Assembly: GCF_017742235.1 (NCBI RefSeq)
Contig: NZ_JAGHKQ010000015.1
Location: forward strand, 1 to 58,941
Source of the DNA: Bacillus sp. 165
Lineage (GTDB): Bacteria; Bacillota; Bacilli; Bacillales; Bacillaceae_G
DNA: 58,941 nucleotides
Direction: 5' to 3'
The notes below the pieces were generated by a model. That model was not told the DNA's origin and ran no database searches. It worked only from the letters and a program-made list of their open reading frames with translations. The number at the start of each line of letters is the position of its first letter. Position 1 is the stretch's first letter. Position numbers and translations under genes: made by a program. Shown here one piece after another: positions 1 to 12,558 of the stretch.

Positions 1-300
1 AAATTGACTGGTTTTTTTATTATAGTTATCTTCTTTTCTTCAGCATCGAATCCTCAACAGTAAACATGGATCCTACATTAATGCACAGCTCTTATTGTTA
101 GAAAGTGCTCGACTTTATTTCATAGTAGTAAAATCCGTATACTCCATATATACATATCTAAACAGAATATATATTTTTTCTCCATAGATTTGCCATCATA
201 TTTATTTTCGCTGCACATAAATATAAAGTTACAGATTTCTCATTTTTATAGTATGAATCGTTATGAAAATTGGCTAGGCTATTGATGAAGTACAAATGAG
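1..300. other. AT-rich intergenic region upstream of ctsR
   Basis: No credible reading frame, RNA gene or repeat is visible in these 300 bases. The first bases (ACTGG followed by seven T at about 8-19) look like the right arm and U-tract of an intrinsic terminator whose left arm lies outside the window. In B. subtilis, rRNA operons precede ctsR, so the upstream neighbour may be an rrn operon; this is inference. Confidence 0.5.
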
Positions 301-328
301 TTGAAAAATTTTATAATACGTATATAAT
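301..328 (+). promoter_or_regulatory. Sigma-A promoter of the ctsR operon
   Basis: TTGAAA (301-306) and TATAAT (323-328) are separated by 16 bp, about 40 bp before ctsR. The CtsR operator starts 3 bp downstream of the -10 box, so a bound repressor would cover the transcription start. Confidence 0.75.
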
Positions 329-330
329 TA

Positions 331-353
331 TAGTCAAAGATAGTCAAAGTCAA
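331..353 (+). promoter_or_regulatory. CtsR operator (heptad direct repeat)
   Basis: Two AGTCAAA heptads (332-338 and 342-348) are separated by GAT, matching the known CtsR box of direct RGTCAAA repeats with a 3-bp spacer. A third partial half-site, AGTCAA (348-353), follows immediately. The position just after the -10 box implies autorepression of ctsR-mcsA-mcsB-clpC, as known in Bacillus. Confidence 0.85.
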
Positions 354-369
354 TAAAGGTGGAAGGTGA

Positions 370-831
370 ATGAGAAATATATCTGATATCATCGAACAGT
401 ATTTAAGAAAGGTTATTGACTTAAACGGAAATAACATAGCAGAAATCAAAAGAAGTGAAATTGCGAACAAGTTTGATTGTGTGCCGTCTCAAATTAATTA
501 TGTTATAAATACTCGTTTTACATTAGAACGCGGTTTTATAGTTGAGAGTAAACGAGGAGGCGGAGGATATATTCGCATTATTAAGGTGAATTTACATGAG
601 GATATCCATCTAATTGAACAGATGCTTCGTATTATTAAGAATAGTATTTCTCAATTTAATGCTGAAAGTGTAATACAAACATTAATGGAAGAAACGGTCA
701 TTACCAGCCGTGAAGGTAAATTAATGCTTAGTGTACTTGATCGTTCCGTTTTATTAGCGGAGCTCCCATATCGGGATGAGCTACGTGCACGTATGTTAAA
801 AGCAATGCTTACTAGCTTGAAATACAAATAA
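370..831 (+). CDS. ctsR: Transcriptional repressor CtsR
   Basis: Class III heat-shock repressor, 153 residues, the usual length. It binds tandem heptads in front of clp genes and is inactivated by heat; McsB phosphorylates its arginines and ClpCP degrades it. The N-terminal winged helix-turn-helix is followed by the glycine-rich wing KRGGGGYIRI (residues 61-70), whose Arg62 and tetraglycine loop sense heat and contact DNA. It is the first gene of the operon, with its own operator just upstream (331-353). The ATG follows a GGAAGGTGA ribosome binding site. Confidence 0.97.
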   Translation: MRNISDIIEQYLRKVIDLNGNNIAEIKRSEIANKFDCVPSQINYVINTRFTLERGFIVESKRGGGGYIRIIKVNLHEDIHLIEQMLRIIKNSISQFNAESVIQTLMEETVITSREGKLMLSVLDRSVLLAELPYRDELRARMLKAMLTSLKYK

Positions 832-859
832 GTTTGTTGTAGTAAAGGTGGTGTGTTCT

Positions 860-1405
860 TTGATTTGTCAAGAATGTAAACAACGACCAGCTACTTTACA
901 TTTTACAAAAGTAGTAAATGGAGAAAAAACAGAAATCCATATTTGTGACACATGCGCTCAGCATAAAGGAGATATGTTCTTATCTTCTGGAAATCCTGGT
1001 TTCTCGATTCATAATTTATTAGCGGGGTTGTTAAATACAGAACAATCATTTGCCGACAAGAAAGTTAATGCATTCTCACAAAAGCCTATGCCGCAGTGTT
1101 CAAAGTGCGGGATGACGTATCAGCAATTTACGAAAATAGGAAAGTTTGGATGTTCTCATTGTTATAAAGAGTTTAAAGCTCAGCTTGAATCGATATTAAA
1201 GAGAGTTCATGGAGGAAATACCTTGCATAAAGGGAAAATTCCAAAGCGGATGGGAGGAAATATACACCTTCGCAAAGAATTAGATGAGTTAAAACAGATG
1301 CTTCAAAAACATATTCAGCAGGAGGAATTTGAACAGGCAGCAGAAATGCGAGATAGAATTCGAATTATTGAAAAGCAATTAAGTGCACATAGGGAGGAGG
1401 AATAG
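860..1405 (+). CDS. mcsA: McsA, activator of protein arginine kinase McsB
   Basis: Zinc-binding adaptor that activates McsB and takes part in CtsR control. Four CxxC pairs are visible (C3/C6, C29/C32, C80/C83, C98/C101 counted from the chosen start), and the C-terminus carries a UVR-type coiled segment (about 135-170) like the one in UvrB and ClpC. The chosen start is TTG at 860, which begins MICQEC as in relatives and sits 7 nt after AAAGGTGG. GTG codons at 848 and 851 lie inside that ribosome binding site. It ends 4 nt before mcsB. Confidence 0.93.
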   Translation: MICQECKQRPATLHFTKVVNGEKTEIHICDTCAQHKGDMFLSSGNPGFSIHNLLAGLLNTEQSFADKKVNAFSQKPMPQCSKCGMTYQQFTKIGKFGCSHCYKEFKAQLESILKRVHGGNTLHKGKIPKRMGGNIHLRKELDELKQMLQKHIQQEEFEQAAEMRDRIRIIEKQLSAHREEE

Positions 1406-1409
1406 TTCC

Positions 1410-2498
1410 ATGTCACTAGATCGCATCATTAATCAAGCTATTAGTCCATGGATGATAGAAGAAGGTCCAGCTTCAGATATTGTATTAAGTAGTCGAATTC
1501 GCCTTGCTAGAAATTTGCAAAACTATTCCTTTCCAACTTTATTTTCTAGTAAAGAAGCAAAAGAAATTATTGATATGTGCGAAGAGAAGCTTTCTTATCA
1601 ACCGTTTCTTTCCTTTGGTAAATTAGAGTTGCTAAAGATGTCAGAAGTACAGCCGATTGAAAGGAAAGTATTGGTAGAAAAACATCTTATCAGTCCAGAT
1701 TTGGCAGAGAATTCTTATTCCGGAGCTTGTTTATTATCTGAAAACGAGAAAATCAGCATAATGATAAATGAAGAAGACCATATACGGATTCAGTACTTAG
1801 CACCAGGATTTCAATTATCTGAAGCGCTGGAAATTGCAAATCATTTAGATGATTGGATTGAAGAAAAAGCAGAATATGCATTTGATGAAGAATACGGCTA
1901 CTTAACAAGTTGCCCAACAAATGTAGGTACAGGTCTTCGTGCTTCTGTTATGATGCATGTGCCTGCATTAGTCTTGACTCAGCAAATGAAACGTATTATT
2001 CCTGCTATTAATCAACTTGGGCTAGTAGTGAGGGGCATGTATGGAGAGGGAAGCGAAGCTGTTGGTAATATTTTTCAAATTTCGAATCAGATTACATTAG
2101 GGAAATCAGAGGAAGAGATTGTTGAAGATTTAAAAAGTGTAGTTCAGCAGCTTATTGAGCAAGAGCGTTCTGCTCGAGAAGCTTTAATGAAGACCTCCCC
2201 TATTCCTTTAGAGGATAAAGTATATCGTTCCTTAGGGATATTGGTAAACAGCCGATTGATTGAATCGAATGAAGCAGCGAGCTGTTTATCTGATGTTCGC
2301 TTAGGAATTGATATTGGATATATCAAAAATATTTCTAAAAATATTTTGAATGAACTTATGATTTTAACGCAACCAGGCATTCTTACTCAATATGTGGGAG
2401 AGCCATTACGTCCGGAAGAGCGGGATTACCGCAGGGCGGCGTTAATTCGTGAAAGATTGTTGCTTGAGCAAGATAAAAATCATGGTGTAGGAGGCTGA
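1410..2498 (+). CDS. mcsB: Protein arginine kinase McsB
   Basis: Phosphorylates arginines on proteins, marking them for ClpCP, and inactivates CtsR. The 362-residue protein has the ATP:guanido phosphotransferase fold without the N-terminal domain of creatine kinases. Visible motifs are [10 protein letters not shown] (27-36) for nucleotide binding and [12 protein letters not shown] with the active-site Cys168. The C-terminal RDYRRA region matches the phosphoarginine-binding allosteric site. The ATG at 1410 follows GGGAGGAGG, which lies within the end of mcsA. Third gene of the CtsR operon; 5 nt before clpC. Confidence 0.96.
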   Translation: MSLDRIINQAISPWMIEEGPASDIVLSSRIRLARNLQNYSFPTLFSSKEAKEIIDMCEEKLSYQPFLSFGKLELLKMSEVQPIERKVLVEKHLISPDLAENSYSGACLLSENEKISIMINEEDHIRIQYLAPGFQLSEALEIANHLDDWIEEKAEYAFDEEYGYLTSCPTNVGTGLRASVMMHVPALVLTQQMKRIIPAINQLGLVVRGMYGEGSEAVGNIFQISNQITLGKSEEEIVEDLKSVVQQLIEQERSAREALMKTSPIPLEDKVYRSLGILVNSRLIESNEAASCLSDVRLGIDIGYIKNISKNILNELMILTQPGILTQYVGEPLRPEERDYRRAALIRERLLLEQDKNHGVGG

Positions 2499-2503
2499 AG
2501 AAT

Positions 2504-4939
2504 ATGATGTTTGGAAGATTTACGGAACGAGCACAAAAGGTATTAGCCTTATCACAAGAGGAAGCAATTCGCATTGGTCACAATAATATTGGAACTGAGC
2601 ATATATTGCTTGGCTTAGTTCGTGAAGGAGAAGGAATTGCTGCAAAAGCATTAAGTGCTTTGGGACTAAGCCCTGAAAAAATTCAAAAAGAAGTAGAAGC
2701 ATTGATTGGCAGAGGGCAAGATACATCTCAAACAGTACATTATACTCCGCGTGCAAAGAAAGTCATTGAGCTTTCAATGGATGAAGCTAGAAAACTCGGA
2801 CATTCATATGTAGGTACAGAACATATATTGCTCGGTTTAATTCGTGAGGGTGAGGGTGTAGCGGCACGTGTATTAAATAATCTTGGTGTGAGTTTAAATA
2901 AAGCAAGACAACAAGTATTACAATTATTGGGAAGTAATGAGTCTTCTTCAGGTCATCAAAATGGCACAACAACAAACGCAAATACACCAACCTTAGATAG
3001 CTTGGCACGTGATTTAACTGTGATTGCTCGTGAAGGACGTCTTGATCCTGTTATTGGGAGAAGCGGTGAAATTCAACGGGTTATTGAAGTATTAAGTCGC
3101 AGAACTAAAAATAATCCAGTATTAATTGGTGAGCCTGGAGTTGGAAAAACAGCGATTGCTGAAGGACTTGCCCAACAAATTGTAAATAATGAAGTGCCAG
3201 AAATTTTACGCGATAAACGTGTTATGACCTTAGATATGGGAACGGTGGTAGCAGGTACAAAATATCGTGGTGAGTTTGAAGATCGTTTAAAAAAAGTAAT
3301 GGATGAAATTCGCCAAGCAGGAAATATTATTTTATTCATTGATGAGCTTCATACCTTAATTGGAGCTGGTGGGGCAGAAGGGGCTATTGATGCTTCTAAT
3401 ATATTAAAACCATCATTGGCTCGTGGAGAATTACAATGTATTGGTGCTACAACATTAGATGAGTACCGTAAATATATTGAGAAGGATGCAGCCTTGGAAC
3501 GTCGTTTTCAACCAATTCAAGTAGATGAGCCGACTTTGGAAGAAACTATTCTAATCTTAAAAGGATTACGTGATCGTTACGAAGCACATCATCGTGTTTC
3601 TATCACTGATGAATCTATAATTGAAGCGGTTAAGCTTTCAGACCGTTATATTACAGATCGGTTCTTACCTGATAAAGCTATTGATGTTATTGATGAGGCA
3701 GCTTCGAAAGTACGTTTACGTTCCTACACAACACCTCCGAATCTAAAAGAATTAGAGCAAAAGCTGGAGGAGGTCCGCAAAGAGAAGGATGCAGCTGTAC
3801 AAAGTCAAGAGTTTGAAAAAGCGGCTTCTTTACGTGATACAGAACAACGTTTACGAGAGCAATTAGAAGATACGAAGCGAATTTGGAAAGAAAAGCAAGG
3901 AAAAGAAAATTCAGAAGTGACAGTAGAGGACATTGCTAATGTTGTATCTACATGGACTCGTATTCCTGTTTCAAAGCTTGCACAAACAGAAACAGAAAAG
4001 CTGCTTAATCTTGAAACAATTTTACATGATCGCTTGATAGGTCAAGAGGAAGCAGTTATAGCTGTTGCTAAGGCAGTACGACGTGCAAGAGCTGGATTAA
4101 AAGATCCAAAACGCCCAATTGGTTCATTTATCTTTTTAGGACCTACAGGAGTTGGTAAAACGGAATTAGCACGTGCCTTGGCAGAATCTATGTTTGGTGA
4201 TGAAGATGCTATGATTCGTGTGGATATGTCAGAGTACATGGAGAAACATGCTACTTCCCGTCTCGTTGGTTCACCTCCTGGATATGTTGGATATGAGGAA
4301 GGCGGTCAGTTGACAGAAAAAGTACGCCGCAAACCATATTCAGTCATTTTATTGGATGAAATAGAGAAAGCACATCCCGATGTATTTAATATCCTTCTTC
4401 AAGTATTAGAGGATGGTCGTTTAACAGACTCTAAGGGACGTACAGTTGATTTTAGAAATACTATCGTCATTATGACATCGAATGTAGGGGCCAATACACT
4501 GAAAAGAAATAAATATCTCGGCTTTAATATTCAAGATGAAAGCCGTGATTATGCAGATATGAAAAATAAAGTAATGGATGAATTAAAGAAAGCATTTCGT
4601 CCAGAGTTTTTAAACCGTATCGATGAGATTATCGTATTCCATTCTTTAGAGAAAAAGCATATTAAAGAGATTGTTACTTTGATGGTAAATCAGTTAACAA
4701 AACGCTTGCAAGAGCAAGAGATGGAGCTATATCTAACGAATGCAGCCATTGAAAAAATTGCAGATGAAGGGTTTGATCCAGAATATGGAGCGCGTCCGTT
4801 GCGCAGAGCCATTCAAAAGCATATTGAAGACAGATTATCTGAGGAACTTTTGAAAGGTACAATTGAAAAAGGACAGAAAGTTGTACTTGATGTAGAAGGT
4901 GAATCATTTGTCGTTCAAAGCGTAGAAAAGGTAAAATAA
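2504..4939 (+). CDS. clpC: ATP-dependent Clp protease ATPase subunit ClpC
   Basis: AAA+ Hsp100 unfoldase, 811 residues, that feeds substrates to ClpP; phosphoarginine is one degradation tag. The N-domain has two Clp repeats, each with a GTEHILLGL motif. D1 has Walker A GEPGVGKT and Walker B LFIDELH. A UVR-like middle domain lies near residues 415-455. D2 has GPTGVGKT followed by VILLDEIE. Adaptors such as MecA bind the N and middle domains. A second ATG lies at 2507; 2504 has the better spacing from GGAGG (2490). An intrinsic terminator follows. Confidence 0.98.
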   Translation: MMFGRFTERAQKVLALSQEEAIRIGHNNIGTEHILLGLVREGEGIAAKALSALGLSPEKIQKEVEALIGRGQDTSQTVHYTPRAKKVIELSMDEARKLGHSYVGTEHILLGLIREGEGVAARVLNNLGVSLNKARQQVLQLLGSNESSSGHQNGTTTNANTPTLDSLARDLTVIAREGRLDPVIGRSGEIQRVIEVLSRRTKNNPVLIGEPGVGKTAIAEGLAQQIVNNEVPEILRDKRVMTLDMGTVVAGTKYRGEFEDRLKKVMDEIRQAGNIILFIDELHTLIGAGGAEGAIDASNILKPSLARGELQCIGATTLDEYRKYIEKDAALERRFQPIQVDEPTLEETILILKGLRDRYEAHHRVSITDESIIEAVKLSDRYITDRFLPDKAIDVIDEAASKVRLRSYTTPPNLKELEQKLEEVRKEKDAAVQSQEFEKAASLRDTEQRLREQLEDTKRIWKEKQGKENSEVTVEDIANVVSTWTRIPVSKLAQTETEKLLNLETILHDRLIGQEEAVIAVAKAVRRARAGLKDPKRPIGSFIFLGPTGVGKTELARALAESMFGDEDAMIRVDMSEYMEKHATSRLVGSPPGYVGYEEGGQLTEKVRRKPYSVILLDEIEKAHPDVFNILLQVLEDGRLTDSKGRTVDFRNTIVIMTSNVGANTLKRNKYLGFNIQDESRDYADMKNKVMDELKKAFRPEFLNRIDEIIVFHSLEKKHIKEIVTLMVNQLTKRLQEQEMELYLTNAAIEKIADEGFDPEYGARPLRRAIQKHIEDRLSEELLKGTIEKGQKVVLDVEGESFVVQSVEKVK

Positions 4940-4943
4940 GAAA

Positions 4944-4975
4944 AAGAAAAGAGGCTGATGTAGCCTCTTTTCTTA
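4944..4975 (+). terminator. Intrinsic terminator after clpC
   Basis: A 13-bp stem (4944-4956 with 4962-4974) closes a GATGT loop. The stem is A/T-rich at its base so that it ends in a short U-rich run. It closes the ctsR operon, although readthrough into radA is possible. Confidence 0.85.
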
Positions 4976-4995
4976 TATTGTTACAATGGATAAAC

Positions 4996-5024
4996 TTGGT
5001 AACATAAGGATAAGTATATATAAT
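4996..5024 (+). promoter_or_regulatory. Probable sigma-A promoter of radA-disA
   Basis: TTGGTA (4996-5001) and TATAAT (5019-5024) with 17 bp spacing, located between the clpC terminator and radA. Confidence 0.6.
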
Positions 5025-5041
5025 AAAGGATGGGCTGAAAT

Positions 5042-6418
5042 ATGGCGAAAAGAAAAACAAAATTTGTTTGTCAGTCTTGTGGCTATGAATCGGCTAAATG
5101 GATGGGAAAATGTCCTGGATGCGGTGCATGGAATACATTAGTTGAAGAGTTAGAAGCACAAACAACATCGAAACGACTGACATTTAATACAGGTTTGCAG
5201 TCTGAATTTGCAAAGCCTCGTCCTCTTATGGAAGTGGAAACGAAGCAGGAAGCCCGTATTTTCACAAGGTTTCAAGAATTAAACCGCGTGCTTGGGGGAG
5301 GAATTGTGAATGGTTCCCTTGTACTAATAGGAGGAGACCCAGGAATTGGAAAGTCTACTTTATTACTACAAGTATCGTCTCAGTTAGCAGATAGCTCATA
5401 TAAAGTGTTATATATATCTGGTGAGGAGTCCGCAAAACAAATTAGATTAAGAGCAGATCGCTTAGATGTACAAAGTAATAACTTGTATGTTGTATCTGAA
5501 ACAGATTTAGAATATATTTCAAAATATATCGATGAAGTGCAGCCTGCTTTCGTTGTGATAGATTCTATTCAAACTATTTATCTTTCGCATATTACTTCTG
5601 CACCAGGAAGTGTCTCCCAAGTAAGGGAGTGTACATCTGAGCTTATGAAATTGGCAAAGACAAAGGGTATTCCTATTTTTATTGTTGGTCATGTCACAAA
5701 AGAAGGGTCCATTGCAGGACCTAGATTATTAGAACACATGGTAGATGCTGTTTTGTATTTTGAAGGAGAACGTCACCATACATATCGAATTTTAAGAGCA
5801 GTAAAGAATCGTTTTGGTTCTACTAATGAAATTGGAATTTTTGAAATGAAGGAGCTTGGTTTGCAGGAGGTCTTGAATCCTTCAGAAATTTTTTTAGAGG
5901 AACGGCCTGTTGGAGTAGCCGGTTCAACGGTAGTTGCTTCAATGGAAGGGACACGTCCGGTTTTAGTAGAGGTGCAAGCCCTTATTTCTCCAACCAGCTT
6001 TGGAAATCCTCGCAGAATGGCAACTGGTATTGACCATAATCGAGTATCGCTTATTATGGCTGTGTTAGAAAAACGTGCAGGAATGTTGTTGCAAAATCAA
6101 GATGCATATTTAAAGGTAGCAGGAGGATTGAAATTAGATGAACCAGCCGTTGATCTTGCAGTTGCCTTAAGTATTGCTTCGAGCTTCCGTGATAAAGCTT
6201 CTGCACCAACAGACGTAGTAATTGGAGAAGTTGGTTTAACAGGCGAAGTGCGCAGAGTATCAAGGATAGAACAGAGGGTACAGGAAGCGGCTAAGTTAGG
6301 ATTTAAACGTGCGGTGATACCACAAAAGAACTTAGGAGGCTGGACTGTACCTGACGATATTGAGGTAGTAGGTGTATCTAACATCGGAGAAGCTCTTCGA
6401 TATACGTTAGGAGGATAG
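5042..6418 (+). CDS. radA: DNA repair protein RadA (Sms)
   Basis: RecA-like, DnaB-like ATPase that processes recombination intermediates. The 458 residues contain a CxxC zinc finger (C10, C13, C24, C27), Walker [13 protein letters not shown] (97-108), the RadA-specific KNRFG motif near 254-258, and a Lon-protease-like C-terminal domain that lacks protease activity in this family. It lies 3 nt upstream of disA. In B. subtilis RadA binds DisA and inhibits its cyclase activity, so the pairing is functional. Confidence 0.97.
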   Translation: MAKRKTKFVCQSCGYESAKWMGKCPGCGAWNTLVEELEAQTTSKRLTFNTGLQSEFAKPRPLMEVETKQEARIFTRFQELNRVLGGGIVNGSLVLIGGDPGIGKSTLLLQVSSQLADSSYKVLYISGEESAKQIRLRADRLDVQSNNLYVVSETDLEYISKYIDEVQPAFVVIDSIQTIYLSHITSAPGSVSQVRECTSELMKLAKTKGIPIFIVGHVTKEGSIAGPRLLEHMVDAVLYFEGERHHTYRILRAVKNRFGSTNEIGIFEMKELGLQEVLNPSEIFLEERPVGVAGSTVVASMEGTRPVLVEVQALISPTSFGNPRRMATGIDHNRVSLIMAVLEKRAGMLLQNQDAYLKVAGGLKLDEPAVDLAVALSIASSFRDKASAPTDVVIGEVGLTGEVRRVSRIEQRVQEAAKLGFKRAVIPQKNLGGWTVPDDIEVVGVSNIGEALRYTLGG

Positions 6419-6421
6419 TAA

Positions 6422-7492
6422 ATGGAGGAAAACAAGCAAAAAAAGAGTATTATCAATATTTTACAGCTCGTAGCTCCGGGTACACCTCTTCGTGAAGGAA
6501 TTGATAATGTATTGCGTGCAGAAACCGGAGGGCTAATTGTTTTAGGCTATAACGATCAGATTAAAGGAATTGTAGATGGAGGGTTTCATATTAATTGCCC
6601 CTTTTCTCCTGCAAGTTTATATGAACTGGCAAAAATGGATGGTGCTATCATTTTGAATGAGACAGGGAGCAAAATTTTAATCGCTAATGCTCAATTGATG
6701 CCAGCTGCTGCAATTGATTCTATGGAAACGGGCATGCGTCATCGTACTGCAGAAAGGGTAGCGAAGCAAACAGGAAGTCTCGTAATAGCTATTTCACAAA
6801 GAAGGAATGTAATTACCCTATATCAAAGCAATTTACGTTATACATTAAAGGATATGGGAGTGATTTTAACAAAAGCAAATCAAGCGATTCAAACCCTTGA
6901 AAAATATAAGATTGTATGGAATGAAGGGATCACAAATCTTGGTGTATTGGAATTTGAAGAGGTAGTGACACTGTCTGAAGTGCTACATGTTCTTCATAGT
7001 GTGGAAATGGTTCTTCGTATAAAAAATGAAATCTTTAGTTATATCAATGAACTTGGCACAGAGGGAAGATTAATTCGTCTCCAGCTGACAGAGCTTTTGG
7101 CAGATTTAGAAGAAGAAGCAGCGTTACTTATTAAGGATTATCATTATGAAAAAACACAAGATCACTATCAAATCTTAAAAAAGCTGCAAGAGTTGTCTAA
7201 CCTAGCATTACTGGAGGATACAGATATAATAAGGTTGCTTGGTTACCCAGGACAAATTAACTTGGAAGAGATTGTAATGCCAAGAGGATATAGGATTTTA
7301 GGGAAAATTTCACGATTGCCGCCGCTTGTCATTGAGAATTTGATTAACTGTTTCAAGAATCTTAAAGGTATTTGCAAGGCGACGATGGATGACTTAGATG
7401 AAGTAGAAGGAATTGGAGAAGTCCGAGCCAAAAAAATCCGTGAGGGGCTGAAACGAATACAAGAACAACTTTATATCAGCCGTCATAATTAA
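6422..7492 (+). CDS. disA: DNA integrity scanning protein DisA, diadenylate cyclase
   Basis: Makes c-di-AMP from two ATP and scans DNA for branched structures, delaying sporulation when it finds damage. The 356 residues show the DAC domain with DGA (73-75) and RHRT (106-109) catalytic motifs, a helical spine, and a C-terminal helix-hairpin-helix DNA-binding domain with [12 protein letters not shown]. It forms an octamer in known homologues. The start ATG lies 3 nt after radA with GGAGG inside the radA end. Confidence 0.97.
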   Translation: MEENKQKKSIINILQLVAPGTPLREGIDNVLRAETGGLIVLGYNDQIKGIVDGGFHINCPFSPASLYELAKMDGAIILNETGSKILIANAQLMPAAAIDSMETGMRHRTAERVAKQTGSLVIAISQRRNVITLYQSNLRYTLKDMGVILTKANQAIQTLEKYKIVWNEGITNLGVLEFEEVVTLSEVLHVLHSVEMVLRIKNEIFSYINELGTEGRLIRLQLTELLADLEEEAALLIKDYHYEKTQDHYQILKKLQELSNLALLEDTDIIRLLGYPGQINLEEIVMPRGYRILGKISRLPPLVIENLINCFKNLKGICKATMDDLDEVEGIGEVRAKKIREGLKRIQEQLYISRHN

Positions 7493-7542
7493 GAATATTA
7501 AATTCGTGTAACAAGATAACTAAATCCAACATTTCCAAAATG

Positions 7543-7551
7543 TGTTATGAT
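7543..7551 (+). promoter_or_regulatory. Possible extended -10 promoter before yacL
   Basis: TGTTATGAT (7543-7551) matches a TGn extended -10 element in the 152-bp disA-yacL gap. No good -35 hexamer is visible, so this is tentative. Confidence 0.35.
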
Positions 7552-7644
7552 ATATTGGTAAGCAAATCATGAAAGTCTTTTCTGTTTTCTCATTCGACGT
7601 TTTCAATTGAAATAGACTGTCAATAATGAGTAGGAGGTGGTTGA

Positions 7645-9421
<1,777 letters not shown>

Positions 9422-9432
9422 GGAGGGTAAAG

Positions 9433-9909
9433 ATGTTTCGAATTGGACAAGGATTTGACGTACATGCTTTTGCAGAGGGGCGCCCGCTTATTCTTGGCGG
9501 GATTACTATTCCGTATGAAAAGGGATTGCTTGGTCATTCAGATGCAGATGTATTATTGCATGCCATTACAGATGCTTGCTTAGGAGCAATTTCTGCAGGT
9601 GATATTGGTAAGCATTTTCCCGATACAGATCCAGCTTTTAAAGATGCAGATTCGGCAATTTTACTTGAAAAAGTGTGGGAATTTGTGAGTGAAAAAGGGT
9701 ATGAGCTAGGAAATGTAGATTGTACTATTATCGCTCAAAAGCCTAAAATGGCACCTTATATAGAAGAAATGCGTCATCGTATTAGTGAGTTATTGCAAAC
9801 TCCTCTTGAAAATGTCAATGTAAAGGCTACGACAACAGAAAAGCTTGGATTTACAGGACGTGAAGAAGGAATTGCTTCTCAAGCAATTGTGTTATTGAAA
9901 AAAAAGTAA
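9433..9909 (+). CDS. ispF: 2-C-methyl-D-erythritol 2,4-cyclodiphosphate synthase IspF
   Basis: Converts CDP-ME-2-phosphate to MEcPP with loss of CMP in the MEP pathway. At 158 residues it is standard size for the homotrimer. The zinc ligands Asp9 and His11 are in GFDVHAF, the third histidine is in the [15 protein letters not shown] stretch, and [14 protein letters not shown] is the conserved C-terminal motif. It has a strong GGAGGG ribosome binding site. Confidence 0.96.
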   Translation: MFRIGQGFDVHAFAEGRPLILGGITIPYEKGLLGHSDADVLLHAITDACLGAISAGDIGKHFPDTDPAFKDADSAILLEKVWEFVSEKGYELGNVDCTIIAQKPKMAPYIEEMRHRISELLQTPLENVNVKATTTEKLGFTGREEGIASQAIVLLKKK

Positions 9910-9933
9910 TAAACTTATAAGGATAGAACTGGT

Positions 9934-9957
9934 GTTGGTGAGGAATTACTCACCGAT
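9934..9957 (+). promoter_or_regulatory. Hairpin in the ispF-gltX gap
   Basis: A 9-bp stem (9934-9942 with 9949-9957, two G-U pairs) closes a GAATTA loop. No U-tract follows, so it is not a standard terminator. TTGAGG (9991-9996) and TATATG (10014-10019), 17 bp apart, are a weak promoter candidate for gltX further down. Confidence 0.4.
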
Positions 9958-10062
9958 GACTAGTGAAATTAACAGGCAGCCTACATTTTTTTGAGGAAAC
10001 TTTACTGTCTGTCTATATGATATAAGCTTACAGTACACAAATTAAGACGGAAGGTGTCATCC

Positions 10063-11520
10063 ATGTCAAAAAAAGTAAGATTACGTTATGCTCCAAGTCC
10101 AACAGGACATTTACATATTGGAAATACGAGAACAGCGTTATTCAATTATTTATTTGCCAAGCACCATAATGGTGATTTTATAATCCGAATTGAAGATACG
10201 GATTTAAAGCGTAATGTGCAAGGTGGAGAAGAGAGCCAATTAAAATATTTAAAGTGGCTTGGTATTGAGTGGGATGAAAGTGTCGATAAGCCAGGGAATT
10301 ATGGTCCTTATCGTCAAACGGAACGCTTAGATATTTATAAGAAATATTATAATGAATTATTAGAACGCGGCTTGGCATATAAATGCTATATGAATGAAGA
10401 AGAATTAGAAGCAGAACGGGAAGAGCAAATGGGTCGCGGCGAAACACCTCGTTATTCTGGTAAGCATCGCAATCTGACTGAAGAAGAAATCCAGGCTTTT
10501 GAGGCAGATGGGCGTGTACCAAGTATTCGTTTCCGTGTTCCAGAAAATCAAGATTACACATTTCATGATATGGTAAGAGGTGAAATTACCTTTAATACAA
10601 ACGAGATGGGTGATTTTGTCATCATTAAACGAGACGGCATCCCTACATATAACTTTGCTGTTGCTATTGATGATCATTTAATGGAGATTACCCATGTTCT
10701 TCGAGGTGAAGAGCATATCTCAAATACCCCAAAGCAACAGATGATTTATGAGGCGTTTGGTTGGGAACCTCCTCAATTCGGTCATATGACGTTGATTGTA
10801 AATGAGAATAGAAAGAAGTTAAGCAAACGTGATGAGTCGGTTCTTCAATTTATTTCACAATATGATGACCTTGGGTATCTACCAGAAGCATTATTAAACT
10901 TTATTACATTACTTGGCTGGTCTCCGGTAGGAGAAGAAGAAATTTTCACAAAAGAACAATTCATTGAAATGTTTGATCCGGCTCGTTTATCAAAATCTCC
11001 AGCTGTATTTGATACACAAAAACTAAAATGGATGAACAACCAGTATATTAAAAAGCAAGATGTAAACCGTGTAATAGAGTTAAGCTTGCCTCATTTGATC
11101 GAAGCTGGTTTAGTGAGTGCTAATATGGGCGAACAAGAGAGTGCTTGGATTCATGATTTAGTGGCGTTGTACCAAGATCAAATGAGTTATGGTGCTGAAA
11201 TCGTGGAGTTATCTAAAGTATTCTTTAAAGAACAACTGGAATATAATGAAGAAGCACAAATGGTGCTGAATGAAGAACAGGTACCAACAGTATTGAGTAC
11301 ATTTGCAGCTCAGCTTGAAACACTTGAAATATTAACGGCAGATGCTGTACAATCAGCTATAAAAGCAACACAAAAACAAACTGGTCAAAAGGGTAAAAAA
11401 CTATTTATGCCGATTCGAGTTGCAACAACCGGGCAAACACATGGTCCTGACTTACCAAAAGCAATTGCTTTACTTGGTAAAGATAAAATAATGACTAGGA
11501 TTGCTGCTGTTATTGATTAA
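10063..11520 (+). CDS. gltX: Glutamyl-tRNA synthetase
   Basis: Class I aminoacyl-tRNA synthetase, 485 residues. In Bacillus it charges both tRNA-Glu and tRNA-Gln with glutamate; the latter is then amidated by GatCAB. The HIGH-type motif is in [13 protein letters not shown] (9-21) and the KMSKS-type motif is KKLSKR near residue 253. ATG at 10063 is chosen because GGAAGGTG (10049-10056) is its ribosome binding site; the upstream in-frame GTG (10054) lies inside that site. Confidence 0.95.
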   Translation: MSKKVRLRYAPSPTGHLHIGNTRTALFNYLFAKHHNGDFIIRIEDTDLKRNVQGGEESQLKYLKWLGIEWDESVDKPGNYGPYRQTERLDIYKKYYNELLERGLAYKCYMNEEELEAEREEQMGRGETPRYSGKHRNLTEEEIQAFEADGRVPSIRFRVPENQDYTFHDMVRGEITFNTNEMGDFVIIKRDGIPTYNFAVAIDDHLMEITHVLRGEEHISNTPKQQMIYEAFGWEPPQFGHMTLIVNENRKKLSKRDESVLQFISQYDDLGYLPEALLNFITLLGWSPVGEEEIFTKEQFIEMFDPARLSKSPAVFDTQKLKWMNNQYIKKQDVNRVIELSLPHLIEAGLVSANMGEQESAWIHDLVALYQDQMSYGAEIVELSKVFFKEQLEYNEEAQMVLNEEQVPTVLSTFAAQLETLEILTADAVQSAIKATQKQTGQKGKKLFMPIRVATTGQTHGPDLPKAIALLGKDKIMTRIAAVID

Positions 11521-11570
11521 CTTTTTGCTGAAAACTGTAATATACTAACAGTATTATAAAAATCTATATA

Positions 11571-11817
11571 AAAAGCGACGAGAAGGAGAAGTAAAAAATT
11601 TTCCTCTTTCCAGAGAGAACCACCTTCGGCTGTAAGTGGTTTAAGAGAAAATTTTTGAAATGCACCTTTGAGCCTTCTACTGAACTCGGAGTAAGTAGAA
11701 GCGGTGGAAAGCCGTTATGCAAAATTAAGTTGAGGTGAAGGTAATTTATTCATCTAAACAGAGTGGAACCGCGCTTAACCCAAGGCGTCTCTGTCTTCAT
11801 GCAGAGACGCCTTTTTG
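11571..11817 (+). promoter_or_regulatory. Cysteine T-box riboswitch
   Basis: Leader RNA that reads uncharged tRNA-Cys. The candidate specifier codon TGC (11661-11663) sits in the GAAATGCACC loop of stem I. The T-box sequence around 11757-11774 contains TGGAACC, whose bulge pairs with the tRNA acceptor end. The downstream terminator overlaps the antiterminator. Low cysteine charging would allow readthrough into cysE-cysS, matching the gene products. Confidence 0.92.
11782..11817 (+). terminator. T-box regulated terminator
   Basis: AAGGCGTCTCTG pairs with CAGAGACGCCTT across a short loop and is followed by five T. The left arm lies just after the T-box sequence and competes with the antiterminator fold. 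Confidence 0.9.
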
Positions 11818-11912
11818 TTGTTTATTTCTTTTGTAATGCTTATATAGATACTATAGAACCTTGCTACAATTATCAAAGAGCCGATTATATAAAATTAAAA
11901 GGGGGAAAATGT

Positions 11913-12557
11913 ATGTTTAAGAGACTTCAGGAGGATATAGAAGTCGTCTTTGAACAAGACCCGGCGGCAAGAAGTTATATAGAAGTTATTCTGACATATT
12001 CTGGATTACATGCATTGTGGGCTCATCGAATAGCTCATGCATTTTATAATTGGCGGTTATTTTTTATCGCTCGTGTGATTTCACAAGTAAGTCGCTTTTT
12101 TACAGGTATTGAAATTCATCCCGGTGCTAAAATTGGGAGAAGATTTTTTATTGACCATGGTATGGGAGTGGTTATAGGAGAAACCTGTATTATTGGAGAT
12201 AATGTAACTATTTATCAAGGTGTTACATTAGGTGGTACAGGAAAAGAGAAGGGAAAACGCCATCCTACAATCAAGGATAATGTGTTGATTGCCACAGGTG
12301 CTAAAGTGTTAGGTTCTATTACTGTGGGAGAGAATGCCAAAATAGGGGGAGGATCAGTCGTACTGAAGGAAGTACCCCCAAACTCTACAGTAGTTGGAAT
12401 TCCAGGGCGAGTCGTTATCCAAGACGGGGTAAAAGTTGACAGAGACTTAAACCATTCAGATCTCCCGGATCCTATTGCAGATAAATTAAAAGCTATGGAA
12501 ATGCAATTAACACAGTTAAAAAAACAACTTGAGGATTTAAGAGAAAGGAAAGATTAA
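11913..12557 (+). CDS. cysE: Serine O-acetyltransferase CysE
   Basis: Acetylates L-serine with acetyl-CoA to O-acetylserine, the first step of cysteine synthesis. The 214 residues have an N-terminal helical domain and a left-handed beta-helix of hexapeptide repeats (from about residue 65), with the [11 protein letters not shown] active-site region and the LGGTGK acetyl-CoA loop. The ATG follows GGGGGAAA; longer upstream frames run into the T-box terminator and are not real. The pairing with cysS behind a Cys T-box links supply and charging of cysteine. Confidence 0.96.
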   Translation: MFKRLQEDIEVVFEQDPAARSYIEVILTYSGLHALWAHRIAHAFYNWRLFFIARVISQVSRFFTGIEIHPGAKIGRRFFIDHGMGVVIGETCIIGDNVTIYQGVTLGGTGKEKGKRHPTIKDNVLIATGAKVLGSITVGENAKIGGGSVVLKEVPPNSTVVGIPGRVVIQDGVKVDRDLNHSDLPDPIADKLKAMEMQLTQLKKQLEDLRERKD

Positions 12558-12558
12558 C

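Noticed and set aside
4674..5060. 128-codon - strand frame across the clpC end
   Set aside because: It runs antisense to conserved clpC codons and the terminator, has a low-complexity hydrophobic start, and lacks a ribosome binding site.
10178..10561. 127-codon - strand frame inside gltX
   Set aside because: Antisense shadow of a fully conserved synthetase gene.
11763..11912. N-terminal extension of cysE
   Set aside because: It covers the T-box and its terminator; the family start MFKRL at 11913 has a good ribosome binding site.
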